A DNA stretch of 64,000 nucleotides from Myrica gale (GCA_963930655.1 OZ005620.1:8013001-8077000), one strand, 5' to 3'. Numbered from the stretch's first letter, positions 1-11,946 are shown. Notes: generated from the letters alone by a model not told the origin. Made by a program: numbers and translations.

Positions 1-1320
1 TAGACACCATAGTCTTCATTTTATCCCGAATTTCCACTATTTCCTCGTTATTAGAGGATGTAGGCTGAGTGGATATTCTGCTGGTGTTGGTAGGATGAGA
101 TGAAGGAGTTGGTCCCAGTCCAACGCCGCGAATGCGACCATATCATTCTGGACCAATCACTTGTGCATAGCGGTTAGATGGTGACCAACTGATGTTGCCA
201 CCCATTCTAGATTGGCTCAAGGCTTGTGAAATTATTGGATCATTCAATTGAGTCTCCTCCATTCGCCTCTGAAAGAATAGAACATACAGTTAAATTATGA
301 TTGGTCATTTGCACATTCAAATCAAAATTTAATGTAATAGTGACGTGTTATTTTCTCTGCTATATCTGGATTCATTGGAGACCCTTCAGAACGTGAATGG
401 ACCGCTTTATATAGCTATGCTCGATCAATTATAACTTGTTTCTCTTTTTCCTACATCACAAACACCATATGAAATGATGAAATTGTAAATTACTTATAAG
501 AATCCTAATAATAACAACTACTTATAAGAATCCTAATAATAACAACTACTTATAAGAATCCTAATAATAACAACTATACTAGTAAACAAACTAATTGAGT
601 ACTATGTACCATCTCATGAGAATGACGTGCAAAGCTCCGAGATCCTGCAGTTTGCACCGATGTCTGCAGTGATCAACTTTGTTTCCCGGTTTCACTTCGA
701 CGCTAAATTAATACCAAGACATTATAAATTAATAATGAAGCAATATTCATGAAATTCATAATACAAAGAAATAATGTCATACCCGTCCTGCTTTAGAATA
801 CCAAAAATTGACTAACTTGCAAAATTGCTCCAAATTAACATCTGTTGAAGCTTTACTTTTCACATATTGAGGGGGTAAAGGCCTCATTGAAATATTTAGT
901 CTTCAAAATACATTTGTAATTTCTCCATTTTTCACCAAGATTTTTTAGGAACCAATGTTTCACTACATCCCTCAATGGACCCTCGGGGATTGTAAATCGC
1001 TTCTGCAAAATATACCACAAGAGTTAGGTGAGTAAATTATTAAACTTATATAAGTGCATTTCAAGTGCTTAAATAAAATAATGTATACCGTCATATGTGT
1101 CCAACAATCCTTCTTTATTGTCGTATGGACTCTACGCCAATCTACAACATCTAGAAGGATTTGATTAGGAACATGGACAATACTGCCGGTGAATTGGGCA
1201 AAAATGCCTCCTTCAGTACCTAGAGGCTGTTCATTCTCATTGAACTGGGTGGGAATCCATTCGCCCTCTTTTAAATTCCACACCTAAGCCATGCGCATTC
1301 CACCACGCACTTTACCAACT
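1..1320 (-). pseudogene. CACTA second gene (Transposase_24 / TNP1-like), fragmentary
   Basis: Minus-strand translation of 972-1283 gives a frame beginning near WNLKEGEW, with a block FTGSIVHVPN and then WRRVHTTIKKDCW. This matches the style of plant Transposase_24-type proteins, which pair with TNP2 in CACTA elements. Downstream on the minus strand (about 1-260) a frame with QALSQSRMGG, then YGRIRGVGLGPTPSS, resembles the C-terminal VRG-x-GLGPTPS block of the same proteins; a TGA interrupts it just before YGRIRG. The pieces are in different frames with AT-rich spacers that may be introns. It follows the transposase in the usual element order. I judge it non-functional because of the stop, but introns were not resolved. 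Confidence 0.6.
491..574. repeat. 28-bp tandem repeat, three copies
   Basis: Three head-to-tail, essentially identical copies of a 28-bp unit starting TACTTATAAGAATCC (491-518, 519-546, 547-574), inside a probable intron or spacer of the CACTA second gene. Confidence 0.9.
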
Positions 1321-1834
1321 CGAGTATTATCTGCACATTTAACATGTGAAATTAAATTCACAAATAAATAACTAAAATTATCACTATTTTGGTTATTAAC
1401 ATACCAAGTGTTTCGTCATCGTTCGAATATTCATCTTCGAACGATGGTACCGTAGCTTATTGCGATGGTGGCATAGCTAGAGTAGCTTGATGTGATGATA
1501 AGCATATAGTCCTGAACCTCTTCCTCGTCATTGTACCTACACAAAAACTATAGTAATCGATATTTGAAAATCAAAATACCACTGACCATATCCTACATCC
1601 ATTTCTTTGCATTTCTTTTGCTGAATGTTTATGCTAGCTTACTAACACTTTCGTATTTTATTCAGTCATGCATGATAGTGATTTCAATATAAAATCCAAC
1701 CCCAAAACAAAACATATGCTTAAACAAAACAACCACCAATATAGCATAATTCCAAAAGAAATGACAGTGATTGTAATGCATGTCCAAAAGAAATGTATTA
1801 CACAGAGAGATAATATTCTTTCTAAATAGATAAT

Positions 1835-4800
1835 TTACTTGTTAAACAGATCGTGAAAATCACATACCATAGGTACGTCCTGAGGTATATCTAGTGTTGT
1901 CCCTTCCACATCATTTCTAAACCACGTCAAATTAGCTTGTACATTCTCAGGGACTTGCTCAATGTTGAAATTGTAAGGCTCATTCTCGCAATAGTTATCT
2001 ACCTCGTCATCAAACATCTCACCATTACCAGCATCAAACACATCTCTTGGTTTAGTCTTGACAACTACTTCCAATTTGGATGTCTTTCATCATATACATA
2101 GTATGCACTAAACGCGAAAAATTAACAAGTTTGAATCCAAACTCATCAACTTTATATCCCCTACCAATAGCTGTGTCAATCCAATCACATTTGAATAGTA
2201 CAAAACGTTCTGAATCAAAATAGTTTAACTCAATGATACTTGTAATTTGCCCGTAATATATGGTGCCCCCTTCAACAGTCACACGAACTCCACTATTTTG
2301 AGTTGTTTTGCCTATTTCATTCTCTTTTGTACGGAACTTCATACCATTAAGTACGTATCAACTGAATGATTTAGATTTGGGGTTTGGGCCTTTAGCAATA
2401 CATAGAACCCTCTTTGGAAGTTCACGCTTCCTTGCATCGTCCATATTTTGAATCTGTTTTCCTCGGACAACAACTCAAGATTAACACTATTTATAAGTTT
2501 TAAAGTAACCAAGCAATGCAAAATATTTTAAACATAAGACAATCATAGTCTCCAAACCAGTCACAAAATTCATCCCTATGCATCTTATCGATGACATAAT
2601 ATGTGGGTCGACTCCTACGGTTGCTTGTCTTCAATCGATCCTTATGCATTCTGCATGAACAGTAGAACTAAAACTTAATTATATTGGATATAACTTCTCA
2701 ATGAAAAATTTATATGTTTAACATCACTTACATGCGAATTTGGACTAACTCATCGTAATTAAAAAGAACATAAGAGATTCCTCCCATAGTATCGTCTACA
2801 CTTCTAGGGGATCTACTAAAGATCGTTGGAATTGATTCTAAATATTTTAAACAAAAACTTAAGCATTCATCTGCGATGTATCCTTCAGGAATATAGCCTT
2901 CAAGTGTGGTTGTATTGCGAACATAATATTTGAAACGATGCATGCACCTACACCAACAATATTACATTTCAAACAATAACACACATATGCAAAGAAACGT
3001 ACGTAACATATTGATATAACTAATATTACCTCTCTATAGGATACATCCAACGAAGTTGGACCGATCCACCCATCTTACATTCTGCATAACAGTACAAAAA
3101 GAAGGCAGAAATATCCTTTCAAGTTTATACAAAGTTATAGGATTTTGAGCCTCAAGTCGATCTAGGTCTTCTAATCGTAGTGTTTTGGAACAAATTTGCC
3201 TAAAGAAACATGACAATTTGATTAAAAAAGAACAAATATTGTTTGCTAACGATCTTCGTATGGCAATGGGCATCAAATGTTGCATCAAGATGTGATAGTC
3301 ACGACTCTTCAAACCGATGATATTACGTTGTTGAATCTTGACACAACGTGATAGGCCATCCGACACTTTCACATTCTTTATCACTTTTAGGAAGCCTTTT
3401 TTCTCCTCGCGAGTCATTGAGAAGCAAGTTGTAGGCAAATACACATGTCCTACGGGAGTGGTCTTTGGATGAAGATCATGTCTTATTCTCATGCTTTGTA
3501 AGTCAAGACGTGCCTTATAGTTATCTTTTGTCTTCTCATCCACATTTAACAATGTATCAATATGTTGTCAACTATGTTCTTCTCTATATGAATTACATCT
3601 AGATTATGGAGTAACATATTATCCTCCCAATAAGGCAACGTAAAGAAAATACTTTGTTTATTCCGTACACTTGACTCAAAATGTTCAATGCCCTCTAGTT
3701 CCATCAAAATGTCATCACCGGTCAGCAAACTGGGCGGTGGAGCCATTTCATAAGTATTGTCAAATGATTTATGATCTCTTCTCCACCTATGATTTAATGG
3801 TAAGAATTGTCTATGCCCTATGTAGCAAAATTTCTTGTCATTATCCAACCACAGTGAACAAGTCTGAAACATACAACATGAACATGCAAGACATCCTTTT
3901 GTACTCCATCCAGAGAGGTCACCATATGCAGGAAAATTGTTAATTGTCCACATCAATGCCGCACATATCTTAAACATATCTTTCGAAGCAATGTCACAAG
4001 TATCTAACCCAACATCCCACAAATCTTTTAACTCAAATATCAAGGGCTCTAGATATACATTTATCTTGAAAGAAGAAGATTTGGGTCCATGAATAAGCAA
4101 TGACAACATTAAAGATGCACATTCAAGGAGGCATGTTATATGGTACCAATATCATTGGTCATGTACTACGACTAGTACTCATGTTCCCAAAAAGATTGAA
4201 CTCATCCGCTGTTAATCCAAGCCTGACATTATGAGGATCAAAAGTAAAATTAGCATACTGAGAATCAAATGTCTTACAAGCTAGACCATCGGTCGGATGC
4301 CATAACAACCCATCATTTATTTGGCCATCACGATGTCATTTCAAATGAATAGCAGTTTTTAAGGACATGAATAGCCTCTGTAATCGCTGCTTTCAGGAAA
4401 CCACCGCAAAACATTAGCCTATTTTCTCTTGGATCTCTTGGATAATCCACCTTCATTCTGTGATAAATTATTTCTCACCCCATTGTCCTTCCATTTTGAT
4501 GCTCCGCACTTTGAACAAACTTTCACCTTCTCATTCTCATTCCAAAACAACATACAACCATTTGGACAAACAAAGATCTTTTCATATCCAAGGCCTAACT
4601 TTTTCATATACTTTTTAAATTCATAAGTTTCCTTTGGCAATTTAGCACCTGCAGGAAGCATATGACCCAGTGTTTGGAGTCAAAAGAGGTATTACTCCAC
4701 CCTCTCATACACTTCAAATGATATAATTGTACAACAGCAGTTAGCTTACTAAATTTTGTGCATCCTTCAAACAAAAGATCGTCTGCATCTTTAAGCATTT

Positions 4801-5205
4801 CATAAAATTTTGAAGTCGTATCATTACGATATTCTCTTTCTTCCCGTACATCATGAGTTTCTCTTTCCAGTTCACATGAAAATACCTCATGTAATAGTTC
4901 ATGCATCCCAGTTGATGTTTGACACATTTGACTCTCTTCCACAAAAATAGAATGACTAATAGATATTGCCCTATCTTGCGATTCATCATGCGCAAACCAA
5001 TAGTTGTTACCCGCAGACATCCCATATTGGACCAAATGGTCATGTACTGTACATATGTTATACCTATTGTAACTGACGCATTTTACACAAGGGCAACAAT
5101 TCTCCCATCACTATCTATACTCTTAGATGCAAAACTTAAAAACTCATTGACTCTCAATACATATTCTCTTGTCCCGCGCTTCTTATTCATCAAACTCTTG
5201 TCCAT
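1835..5205 (-). pseudogene. TNP2-like CACTA transposase, broken by frameshifts and stops
   Basis: The start is an ATG at 5205-5203 (MDKSLMNKKRG), the usual beginning of the transposase-associated domain. A one-base shift near 5098 moves the frame to CPCVKCVSYNRY, the Cys motif of that domain. Next come KFSKLTAVVQLYHLKCMRGW (about 4700) and CPNGCMLFW with CSKCGASKWK (4420-4660). The core follows at about 4340-4150 (NVRLGLTADEFNLFGNMS) and continues with GDLSGWSTKGCLACSCC and GHRQFLPLNHRWRRD (3546-4109). The DUF4218-like part is at 2728-3552 (LMPIAIRRSL, YVRNTTTLEGYIPEGYIADE). The DUF4216-like part is at 1835-2342 (FKCDWIDT, GYKVDEFGF). At least two stops in the core sit where relatives have Trp, and there are further shifts near 4690. 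The domain order is complete but the gene is dead. Known role of the family: cutting and joining at CACTA termini. Confidence 0.85.
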
Positions 5206-5309
5206 GAGCGCTAATAAAAGCTATATGAAATGCAACAAAAAAGCTATGTATCATTTTAATGTTCATCACATGTTATCAAGATTTTGTTATAATCTAACAT
5301 AAATAAATA

Positions 5310-7030
5310 AAAACTAACATTAACTAATAAAACTAACATTAAATAATCACTATTCAACTTAAGATCCCTCCATAAAGAAGACTTGCTTCGTTTCACCTCA
5401 GGTTAGACCTCCAACGTCAGTGTAGAGGTATACACCAAGAAGTGATCTCAAAATTTAAATAAAAATAAAGATAAACATATATCAACAAACAAACATTAAA
5501 CATTAAACAACACAAACTTTGTCCTCCAATCTCCAACAAAAACCACAAAACCAACAACAGATAACAGTTACCCCTCCAATCTCCAATAAACTCTATAGAA
5601 CCAACAACAAGTAATAGTTAGCTCTGCCCTCCGCCTTCCAACCAAAACCACGACTCTAATCTCCAACAGAAACCACAAACCCCTCTGATCTCCAATAAAC
5701 TCCACAGAACCAACAACAAGTAATATTTAGCCTTGCCTTCCGCCTTCCAACAAAAACCACAAACTCCAATCTCCAACAGAAACCAACAACAATAATAATA
5801 GTAATTGATATTCAAGAATCAAAATACCACTGACCTATGAAAGAGTAAATATTTATCAGCAAGTCACCTATTAACTCTTAATTAGGAACAACAAGCAAAT
5901 CTGAAAATGTATTCGAATCAGTTTCTAAGCTTCAAAACAAGCACACAAAATATCATAATGATAGAACGAAAAAAATAACATAATGATCTTGAAACTTATA
6001 CCTGTAAATGCTCCAAACCATGGTGGGAGAAAAATGACTAAGAAGTTAGGTATAGAAATAGATAACTGGCACAAAATCAAGAGTGCAAACAGTACTTTGA
6101 AAATAAACTCAGCAAACCTTTTCAAGGAAATGTAAAGCATCAATTTTAAGAATTCATTTAATTAATTCCTTCAATTCTAATAACTGCCACTTTATGAATT
6201 GGCTTATTTTACAGTAATAACTTTGCTCACAAAAGTATACACAAAACACAATAAACTCATTTAAATACTAGTGGCCAATCAGGCAAGCCCTCAAAAGGCA
6301 AAAGAACTATTTAAACTTTGTCATAATACAATATAAACTCATCGAAGCTTCTGAAACTTTAGGTAAAAAGATAGTGCAGATAGAATCAACACATCCATCA
6401 TGACTGGCTTCTAGATTTAGCATAGAACTTAAATTCCCCAATCAATCATTGACATCTAATAAAGCAAAAAAATGCTAATTCACTGATCATAAAATCACCA
6501 AACAAGTGGAGTAACTCTACCAAACTCAGAAAAGGAAACTATAATGAAGCTTAAAAACTGTTTCTACCCAGCAATGATTTGCATGTCCCTGTATTTCATA
6601 GACGATATATATTATTATGAACTTGGTAAACATATCACTGTATTAAACAAGCTCGTTCCATCTTGCAGCTGTTCAATGCAATTATGCATAGCACGAAGCA
6701 CATCCATACATACCAACAGTGGCAAGTCAACTTTTTCTTAGAAAAATCACTACAATACTTCACCTCCAACAATTACCTTATCAATATTCTTCATCAAGCC
6801 ACCTAATCATCTTTGTGAATTCAAAGGAGCTTAGTATATATATATGGAAAAGAAACTGATGTTAACAGCTCTTACTGACATTAAAACCTAGACGGGATTG
6901 TGTATAAAAATATTGATGTTTTTTCGTTCTAAAAGTTTTTTTTGTCAAAAGTATAATATAATAAGCTAACAAACAATGGGGAAGAGAGAGAGAGATTCTC
7001 ATTTCCATTTCAAGTGTAAAACTTGAAGAG
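5310..7030. other. AT-rich 5' spacer of the CACTA element; one imperfect tandem repeat
   Basis: No convincing gene. At about 5520-5790 an imperfect repeat of ~109 bp (marker CTCCAATAAACTC, at 5580 and 5690) is present in a little over two copies, rich in CCAACAACAA. One short minus-strand block at about 6640-6710 reads MDVLRAMHNCIEQLQDGTSL and looks more protein-like than its surroundings; it may be an exon of captured DNA (see findings). Confidence 0.4.
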
Positions 7031-7036
7031 CAGTAC

Positions 7037-7980
7037 CTGATTAATCAACTGGTTCTTAAATTTCTCAGGATGCAACTTCCGCTCAGAATGAAAAGCATAT
7101 GAAACTTGAGCACCATTCCTACACATAGCGAAACAAAAGTTATCCTAAAACCAGATAAATGCTGAATAGTCTGCAAGTTATAGCTAAAAGATTATAAAAT
7201 CACGATATAAAGTACTATAACAAGCTCTTCATTCCTAATTCACGTATCATCAATTGATTAGTAACCAATCATTAATAAAATGAATGTAATTGCAGGAGAG
7301 TGGTGGAACGCTAATGTCGTGGATGTTGAGAACGGGGCCTTAGCCACCATAGGCGTGTCCAACATTTTCGATGCTTACACAGTGGGAAGTGCGAGAAAAG
7401 ACATCGAGGGGGGAGGGAGAGAGAGAAAGAGACTCACTTGGAAACGGACAGTGCCACAGTGGGAAGTTGGAGATTTTGGAGAGACAGTCGACCCAGCGTG
7501 TTGAGGCGAAACTGGAGCTAAGACCGGCGTTGAGGAGTTGAGCTGCTAAGTCCTTAGAGGTGAGGGAGTGAGCTGAGAGAAAGAGAGAGTGAGAGGAGAG
7601 GGGAGAATCGACAGTCAGGCATGGAGGAACTGAGAGGAGAGGGGTGAATCGATAGTCTGACGACCGACATTCAGTTTTGTGGAGGTCCAGAGGAGCAGAG
7701 AAAGGGCTAGCGGCTGGTGTTCTGTGGTAACAGAGTGAGGAGGAGAGAGGGACAAAAGCCAGCGTCGGGAGGGGGAGAAGAGTGAGAGTGAGAAAGGGGA
7801 ATCGGGAAAAATTGAAAGGGGGGGAGATTTCGCTAGGGGAATAGGCCTGGATCTTTGGGGCTGGGGGCCTGGGCGCATGAGGGGGGCGGGCTGGGTCTGA
7901 GGGGGGTGGGCTGATTATAAGAGGAGTGGCCCATATAAAAAATATTCTTAACACATTTTCTAATTTGTAGTTTTTCAATT
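7037..7980 (-). pseudogene. Possible captured host-gene exons, unidentified
   Basis: A GC-richer block lies inside the AT-rich CACTA 5' region. On the minus strand a frame runs about 210 codons from 7978 and includes TRWVDCLSKISNFPLWHCPF. After an intron-like gap, an exon-like segment at about 7037-7125 is bounded by TGTAG and GTACTG and reads [21 protein letters not shown] do not recognise either piece. CACTA elements are known to carry host gene fragments, and the base composition and splice-like edges fit that, but a 5' untranslated exon of the element itself is possible. Confidence 0.3.
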
Positions 7981-8569
7981 TTTTTAATACTAAGTTATAT
8001 TTTGTAGTTATTTGATTTCAGAAAATTAAAATCAGTAGTAACGTGTCAACGTTTATACTTAATATTAAAAACATAGCATATTATTTACACTCTTTTTATA
8101 ACTAGTATAATAATCTTAATTAAAATAAGTTGGTATTAATAATATATAATACTTATAATTTAAAAGTATAATACTTTCTATATAACATTGCATGATATGT
8201 TATGTGTTTGTATACTTATATATTTTTGTTTGAAATTAAATAATATGTACTAATTAAATAGTATTATATTACTAATTATTCAAAATATATATGTTCATTA
8301 TAAGTATGATAATAAATGTTTTCTAAACTACTTAGATTTAGTGAATAAATATGCAATTACCATCACAACCATGGATTATAATTTAAAATATATCATATAA
8401 CAACTTCAATTTTCACAACACTCCTTCCAATTTTATATTTTATTAAATAGATCCTTTAAAATAAAAAATTTCAAATACATGACAAAATAAAATTATATAT
8501 TAAAAGGAATATAATAATATATAAAATAATTTTTTACATTAAATAATTTTTTTTGCACTTATACCTAAA

Positions 8570-8901
8570 GCAGCGTTTGTGTCAACAAAATTTACAAACG
8601 TTGTTATAGATACATCTTTAGCAGCGTTTTAAAAAAAATGTTGCTATATGTAAAACTTTTAGTGGCGTTTTGAAACGAAACGCCGCTAAAGTTGGTCGAT
8701 AGCAGCGATCCCCGACCGCTGCTAAAGGGGGTCTATAGCAGTGGTCCATACAAAGACCGCTGCTATAGGCAAACCTTTTAGCGACGTTTTTTAAAAAACG
8801 TCATTAAAGTGGGTCTGTAGCGGTGGTCACTGGTTTGTAGCGACTTTTTTTTGCGACCGCTGCTCCAAAGATCGTCGTAAAAGACCTGTATTTTTTTAGT
8901 G
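8570..8901. repeat. CACTA terminus and sub-terminal repeat region
   Basis: Short motifs around GCAGCGGTC / GACCGCTGCT and AACGTCGCTAAA recur in both orientations about every 25-50 bp, ending at TTTTTTTAGTG (8891-8901). In characterised CACTA elements such sub-terminal repeats bind the element's own DNA-binding protein; that role here is by analogy. Confidence 0.75.
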
Positions 8902-9105
8902 AAACAACCATAGTCAAATATAAATAGAGTCATATACTGTACTATATTTATGCCAAAATATGTAGATAAATTCTCACTTTTGTAATAGTAAATAGAACTT
9001 ACATTTATAAACAATAAACTTCAACATGTTAAGGGTCATGTATCATGGAGAGTGGGTTGAGTGACCGTTGACTTTGGGAAGTGGATTTCAGCTCAACCTC
9101 CCAAG

Positions 9106-9454
9106 ATGTTGTCTTCTCTTGTCCCTTTCATTTTCCTCCTATCGCTAGTTAATTTGCCAGGTACTTAATACAGCTTCTCTCATCTTCTTTTTTATGAAAT
9201 AATACAGCTTCTCTGTGAAATGTTTTCAATATGTATTAGTCACTCATTCCATGCATCGTTGGTGGCTCAAGATCTATCCCCAACAACATAATGATGTCCA
9301 AAGGAAAGAAATTGACACGGGCGTACTTTATCTAAAATACAACCGGCCTAGTACATTTACCGAACAGACCAATAACGGCGCCCGTGCAGACATTTGCTTT
9401 CAAACTAGCGTAAAGGACAATTATGAGCGACGGGATGTGGTGCTCGAAATATAA
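9106..9454 (+). CDS. Candidate small secreted protein, two exons, family unknown
   Basis: Model: exon 1 9106-9160 (ATG at 9106, donor GTACTT), exon 2 9240-9454 (acceptor GTATTAG), giving 89 codons with a clean phase join. The N-terminus MLSSLVPFIFLLSLVNLP is a good signal-peptide-like hydrophobic stretch. The rest (THSMHRWWLKIYPQQHND, later GARADICFQTSVKD) is hydrophilic, ends at a TAA, and matches no family I know. A TATA-like TTTATAAAC lies about 100 bp upstream. It sits between the CACTA edge (8901) and the Pack-MULE (9789), outside both. It could instead be a fragment of a larger gene or chance; exon boundaries are inferred only from sequence. Confidence 0.35.
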
Positions 9455-10320
9455 GGGTTTATATACACTCTGTAATCTTTAATTTTAGGATGTTAATACT
9501 TTATATCTCGATTTATTATTTTTGTTATATTATACACATTAACTATTAATTTCAGAAATTTTACATTTCTAAATAAAATTTTTCGTTAATTTAGACGAAA
9601 ATTTATTTTTGTCTCGAAAATTAAAATTTTACCTTTATAAAATGATTACTGCAAAAAAATATATGGAGACAAAATTTTCATTTCACACGTCAAAAAATCA
9701 TTTTCCGTCTAAATTAATAAAAAAATTTAAGGGTGGATGCAAAGTGTTTGAAATCATTAGTTGGTGGGTACAATGTAATAAAAATAAGGGGAAAGTTTAC
9801 TTTGCACCTCTGAACTTTGGGGAAAGTTCACTTTGCACCCCTGAACTTTGGGGTCATTTCTAAGTTGCACCCATTTTTATCGATTTAGTTAGATTAGTAC
9901 TCTAAAGTTTATATTTACGTTGATTTCCACCCTGGACCTCAAATTGCCGTTACTTCTCACGGTAAACTAATCATATGTCGTCCACATGACAACTTACCGT
10001 TTGGATTGTCCCTTTTTCCCTTAAGATCAATTGCAAGAACCAGTCTAAAAAGCGCGACTCCATTCCTTGTCTAGTGGTGTAAGCACTCATTGCCCGCCAC
10101 CTCCTCTCCTCCCTCCGCGTCAATGTCTGTTGGCGGATCTCACAGAATAGGTGGAGCAACAGAACCGCGTCAAACTGAAGCTTGCTCTAGTCGAGTGGTA
10201 TAACGTCACAATTTGTTTGTATTCTATGGCACTATAGGATTAATTCTCAAAACATTTGGCAGGGTACAGCGGTAGGTGGCATAACATAGATTGTAGTGAA
10301 TGGAACAACTGGTTTTCCCG

Positions 10321-11120
10321 GAAGTTACAAGGCCACGGGCGGCAGTACTTGGGAAGCTGCCAGAGACGAATGTTTACAGGAACATCAATCAATATCCCAA
10401 AGGAACAACTGTTTCCGGCATTGTCATCATTAGAGTTGATTCTGCAATTTACTTTTCCAACTCCAACTACATCAAGTAGAGGTACGTATTTACTTTTCCA
10501 TAATATTTAGTACTGCTAGCTGCTGAATTTTGAAAATGACCTTAATTATAATAAAATCTTCCCAGGATCCAGTATCTTGTCATTGAGATGTCACGTATGA
10601 AATTTGTAGTAATTTTGTATTTGGTCCGAAAATGGATTCTTGAAGTTCCGAAAACAAAATATTTATCTTGTCCACTGCATTCCTTGCAGCTGTTACTGAT
10701 ATTGATACTAGTGGCATCCATTCCTGCGAAGAATTACATAAATCTCTTCAACGCAGAGAGATTCAGGTAATTAAGTAGAACTCTTGGAACTTAAAGACTT
10801 CATATACCGTGATGATCAATGTTGTTTAGACACCTATATGATATTTGTTCAAGATCTTCCACAATTCTTGCCATCAATCCTGTGTTTTTAAACCCATGTC
10901 CCTCCCACCCCAATAAGCATACTCTTCGCACACTTATATATAATTTAGTGTGTGCGTGTTTCCGCATATTGTTTTAGCAAACCCATCTCCAACGGTGATT
11001 GAAAAGCTGTAGGCATCCAACTTCGCACACTTAATTGGCGATGACAATATCTTCCCCTCCGTTGCAGACGCAATCGTAACACTAGCGCCGAAAGCAAGTG
11101 AATTACTCTGTATAGTATGA
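10321..11120 (+). pseudogene. Sulfate transporter (SULTR3-like) STAS-domain fragment captured in the Pack-MULE
   Basis: Four exon-like blocks translate to the C-terminal cytosolic STAS region of plant proton/sulfate symporters. 10321-10481: EVTRPRAAVLGKLPETNVYR, then NINQYPKG and VDSAIYFSNSNYIK. 10566-10594: IQYLVIEMS. 10690-10766: VTDIDTSGIHSCEELHKSLQ. About 10971-11120: VLANPSPTVIEKL, then ASNFAHLIGDDNIFPSVADA. Introns with GT/AG edges remain between the first three, so this is a genomic copy, not a retrocopy. Two in-frame stops break it: one right after NYIK and one after VIEKL. The membrane domain is absent. Function as a transporter is excluded; transcription from the element is possible but not shown. 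Confidence 0.88.
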
Positions 11121-11482
11121 AAAGATTGGAAGAAAACAGAGTAGATTCTTTGTGCAACATTCCATCTTTTCTACTCTTTTATTTTGATTTCCTGAGAACA
11201 TTATTGCCATATATCTGTCATCCTAAACGTCGCTAGAGTGGCATCCGGTAGCAGTGGTAACAAGCAAGGAAGCTGAGAATTATCTTGGTTGCGAAGTTCC
11301 GCAACTCACTAAGGCATAAGTCTGGTTTCTTTTTTCTAACTCTCACCCTCTCTCTGTTGCCGATCACGGCCTCTAGGTACATGGTAGGTGGTCCCTGCTT
11401 TCTAGCTAATATCGTTTTTGCTTTCTTGCTCAAGTATATATAATTTAGTCTTGATTTCTAATTCCTGTAAATGTGAAATAAG

Positions 11483-11713
11483 GTGCAGAGCTATTGGAAA
11501 CGCATGTTGAGTGGCTTGCCCAGAGGAAGCGCTACATACGCGACGTCAACCTCACCAAAGGTTAAAGCCTATGCCCCAACTGCAGATTACGCACAGCCTC
11601 TTTATTATCATCACGATGAGCTCGGCACTGGTACGTCGAAATTCTTGAAGGGTGACTTTGTTCCCATGTATGTGGAGAAAAGCGTGGATGGAGAGAACAC
11701 TGAAGGAGATTAG
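11483..11713 (+). pseudogene. Fragment of a second plant gene (STSPKVKAYAPTADY family) inside the Pack-MULE
   Basis: An open frame without its own good start runs from just after an AG (11482) to a TAG at 11711-11713. It contains WKRMLSG, then SATYATSTSPKVKAYAPTAD, later FLKGDFVPMYVE. I recall a small plant-specific, probably mitochondrial, family of unknown function with a similar STSPK-x-K-x-x-APTADY block followed by G-[DE]-[FL]-x-P-[VM]-Y; this is a memory match and needs checking. The C-terminal hydrophobic part expected of that family is missing. It lies just inside the right inverted repeat, in the same orientation as the sulfate transporter piece. Confidence 0.5.
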
Positions 11714-11946
11714 GACAAAAAAGGAAAGGAAAACTTTAAGTTCTCACGTGGACGGCACGTGGAAATAAACATAAATATAAACTTTAGAGTATTAATCTAA
11801 CGAAATCAATAAAAGTGGGTGCAACTTAGAAATGATCCTAAAGTTCAGGGGTGCAAAATAAATTCTCCTAAAAATAATAAATCGAGGTGCAAAGGGTCAA
11901 TACTCCAAAATTAAAGAGTGCAAAGTATATTTAACCTAAAAATAAG

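Larger units (their letters stand above)
1..8901 (-). mobile_element. CACTA (En/Spm) transposon, 5' portion, decayed; 3' end lies outside the window
   Basis: The minus strand carries, in order, a transposase-associated domain, a TNP2-like transposase and a Transposase_24-like second gene, the standard content of an autonomous plant CACTA element. The right edge at 8901 reads TTTTTTTAGTG on the plus strand, so the element begins CACTAAAAAAATACAGG on its own strand. The last ~330 bp (8570-8901) are filled with short direct and inverted motifs such as GCAGCGGT, TTAGCGACG and AAAACGTC, typical of CACTA sub-terminal regions. The bases after the edge are AAA; the matching 3-bp duplication would lie left of the window. 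The 5' region (5.2-8.9 kb) is unusually long for the class and may contain acquired DNA. That all of it belongs to one element is inference. Confidence 0.75.
9789..11937. mobile_element. Pack-MULE (Mutator-like, non-autonomous) carrying host gene fragments
   Basis: Long terminal inverted repeats: the left end starts GGGAAAGTTTACTTTGCACC and runs through a GTTGCACCCA block to about 9950; the right end is its inverse from about 11745 to 11937, with small indels (similar over >130 bp). Both ends are flanked by the identical 9-bp direct repeat AAAAATAAG (9780-9788 and 11938-11946), the target-site size of Mutator-like elements. There is no transposase inside. The interior is made of intron-containing pieces of at least two unrelated host genes (next entries), the definition of a Pack-MULE. 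Confidence 0.88.

Noticed and set aside
10256-10510. 84-codon plus-strand frame in the Pack-MULE
   Set aside because: The recognisable sulfate transporter protein is in a different frame of the same strand; this frame crosses an intron edge.
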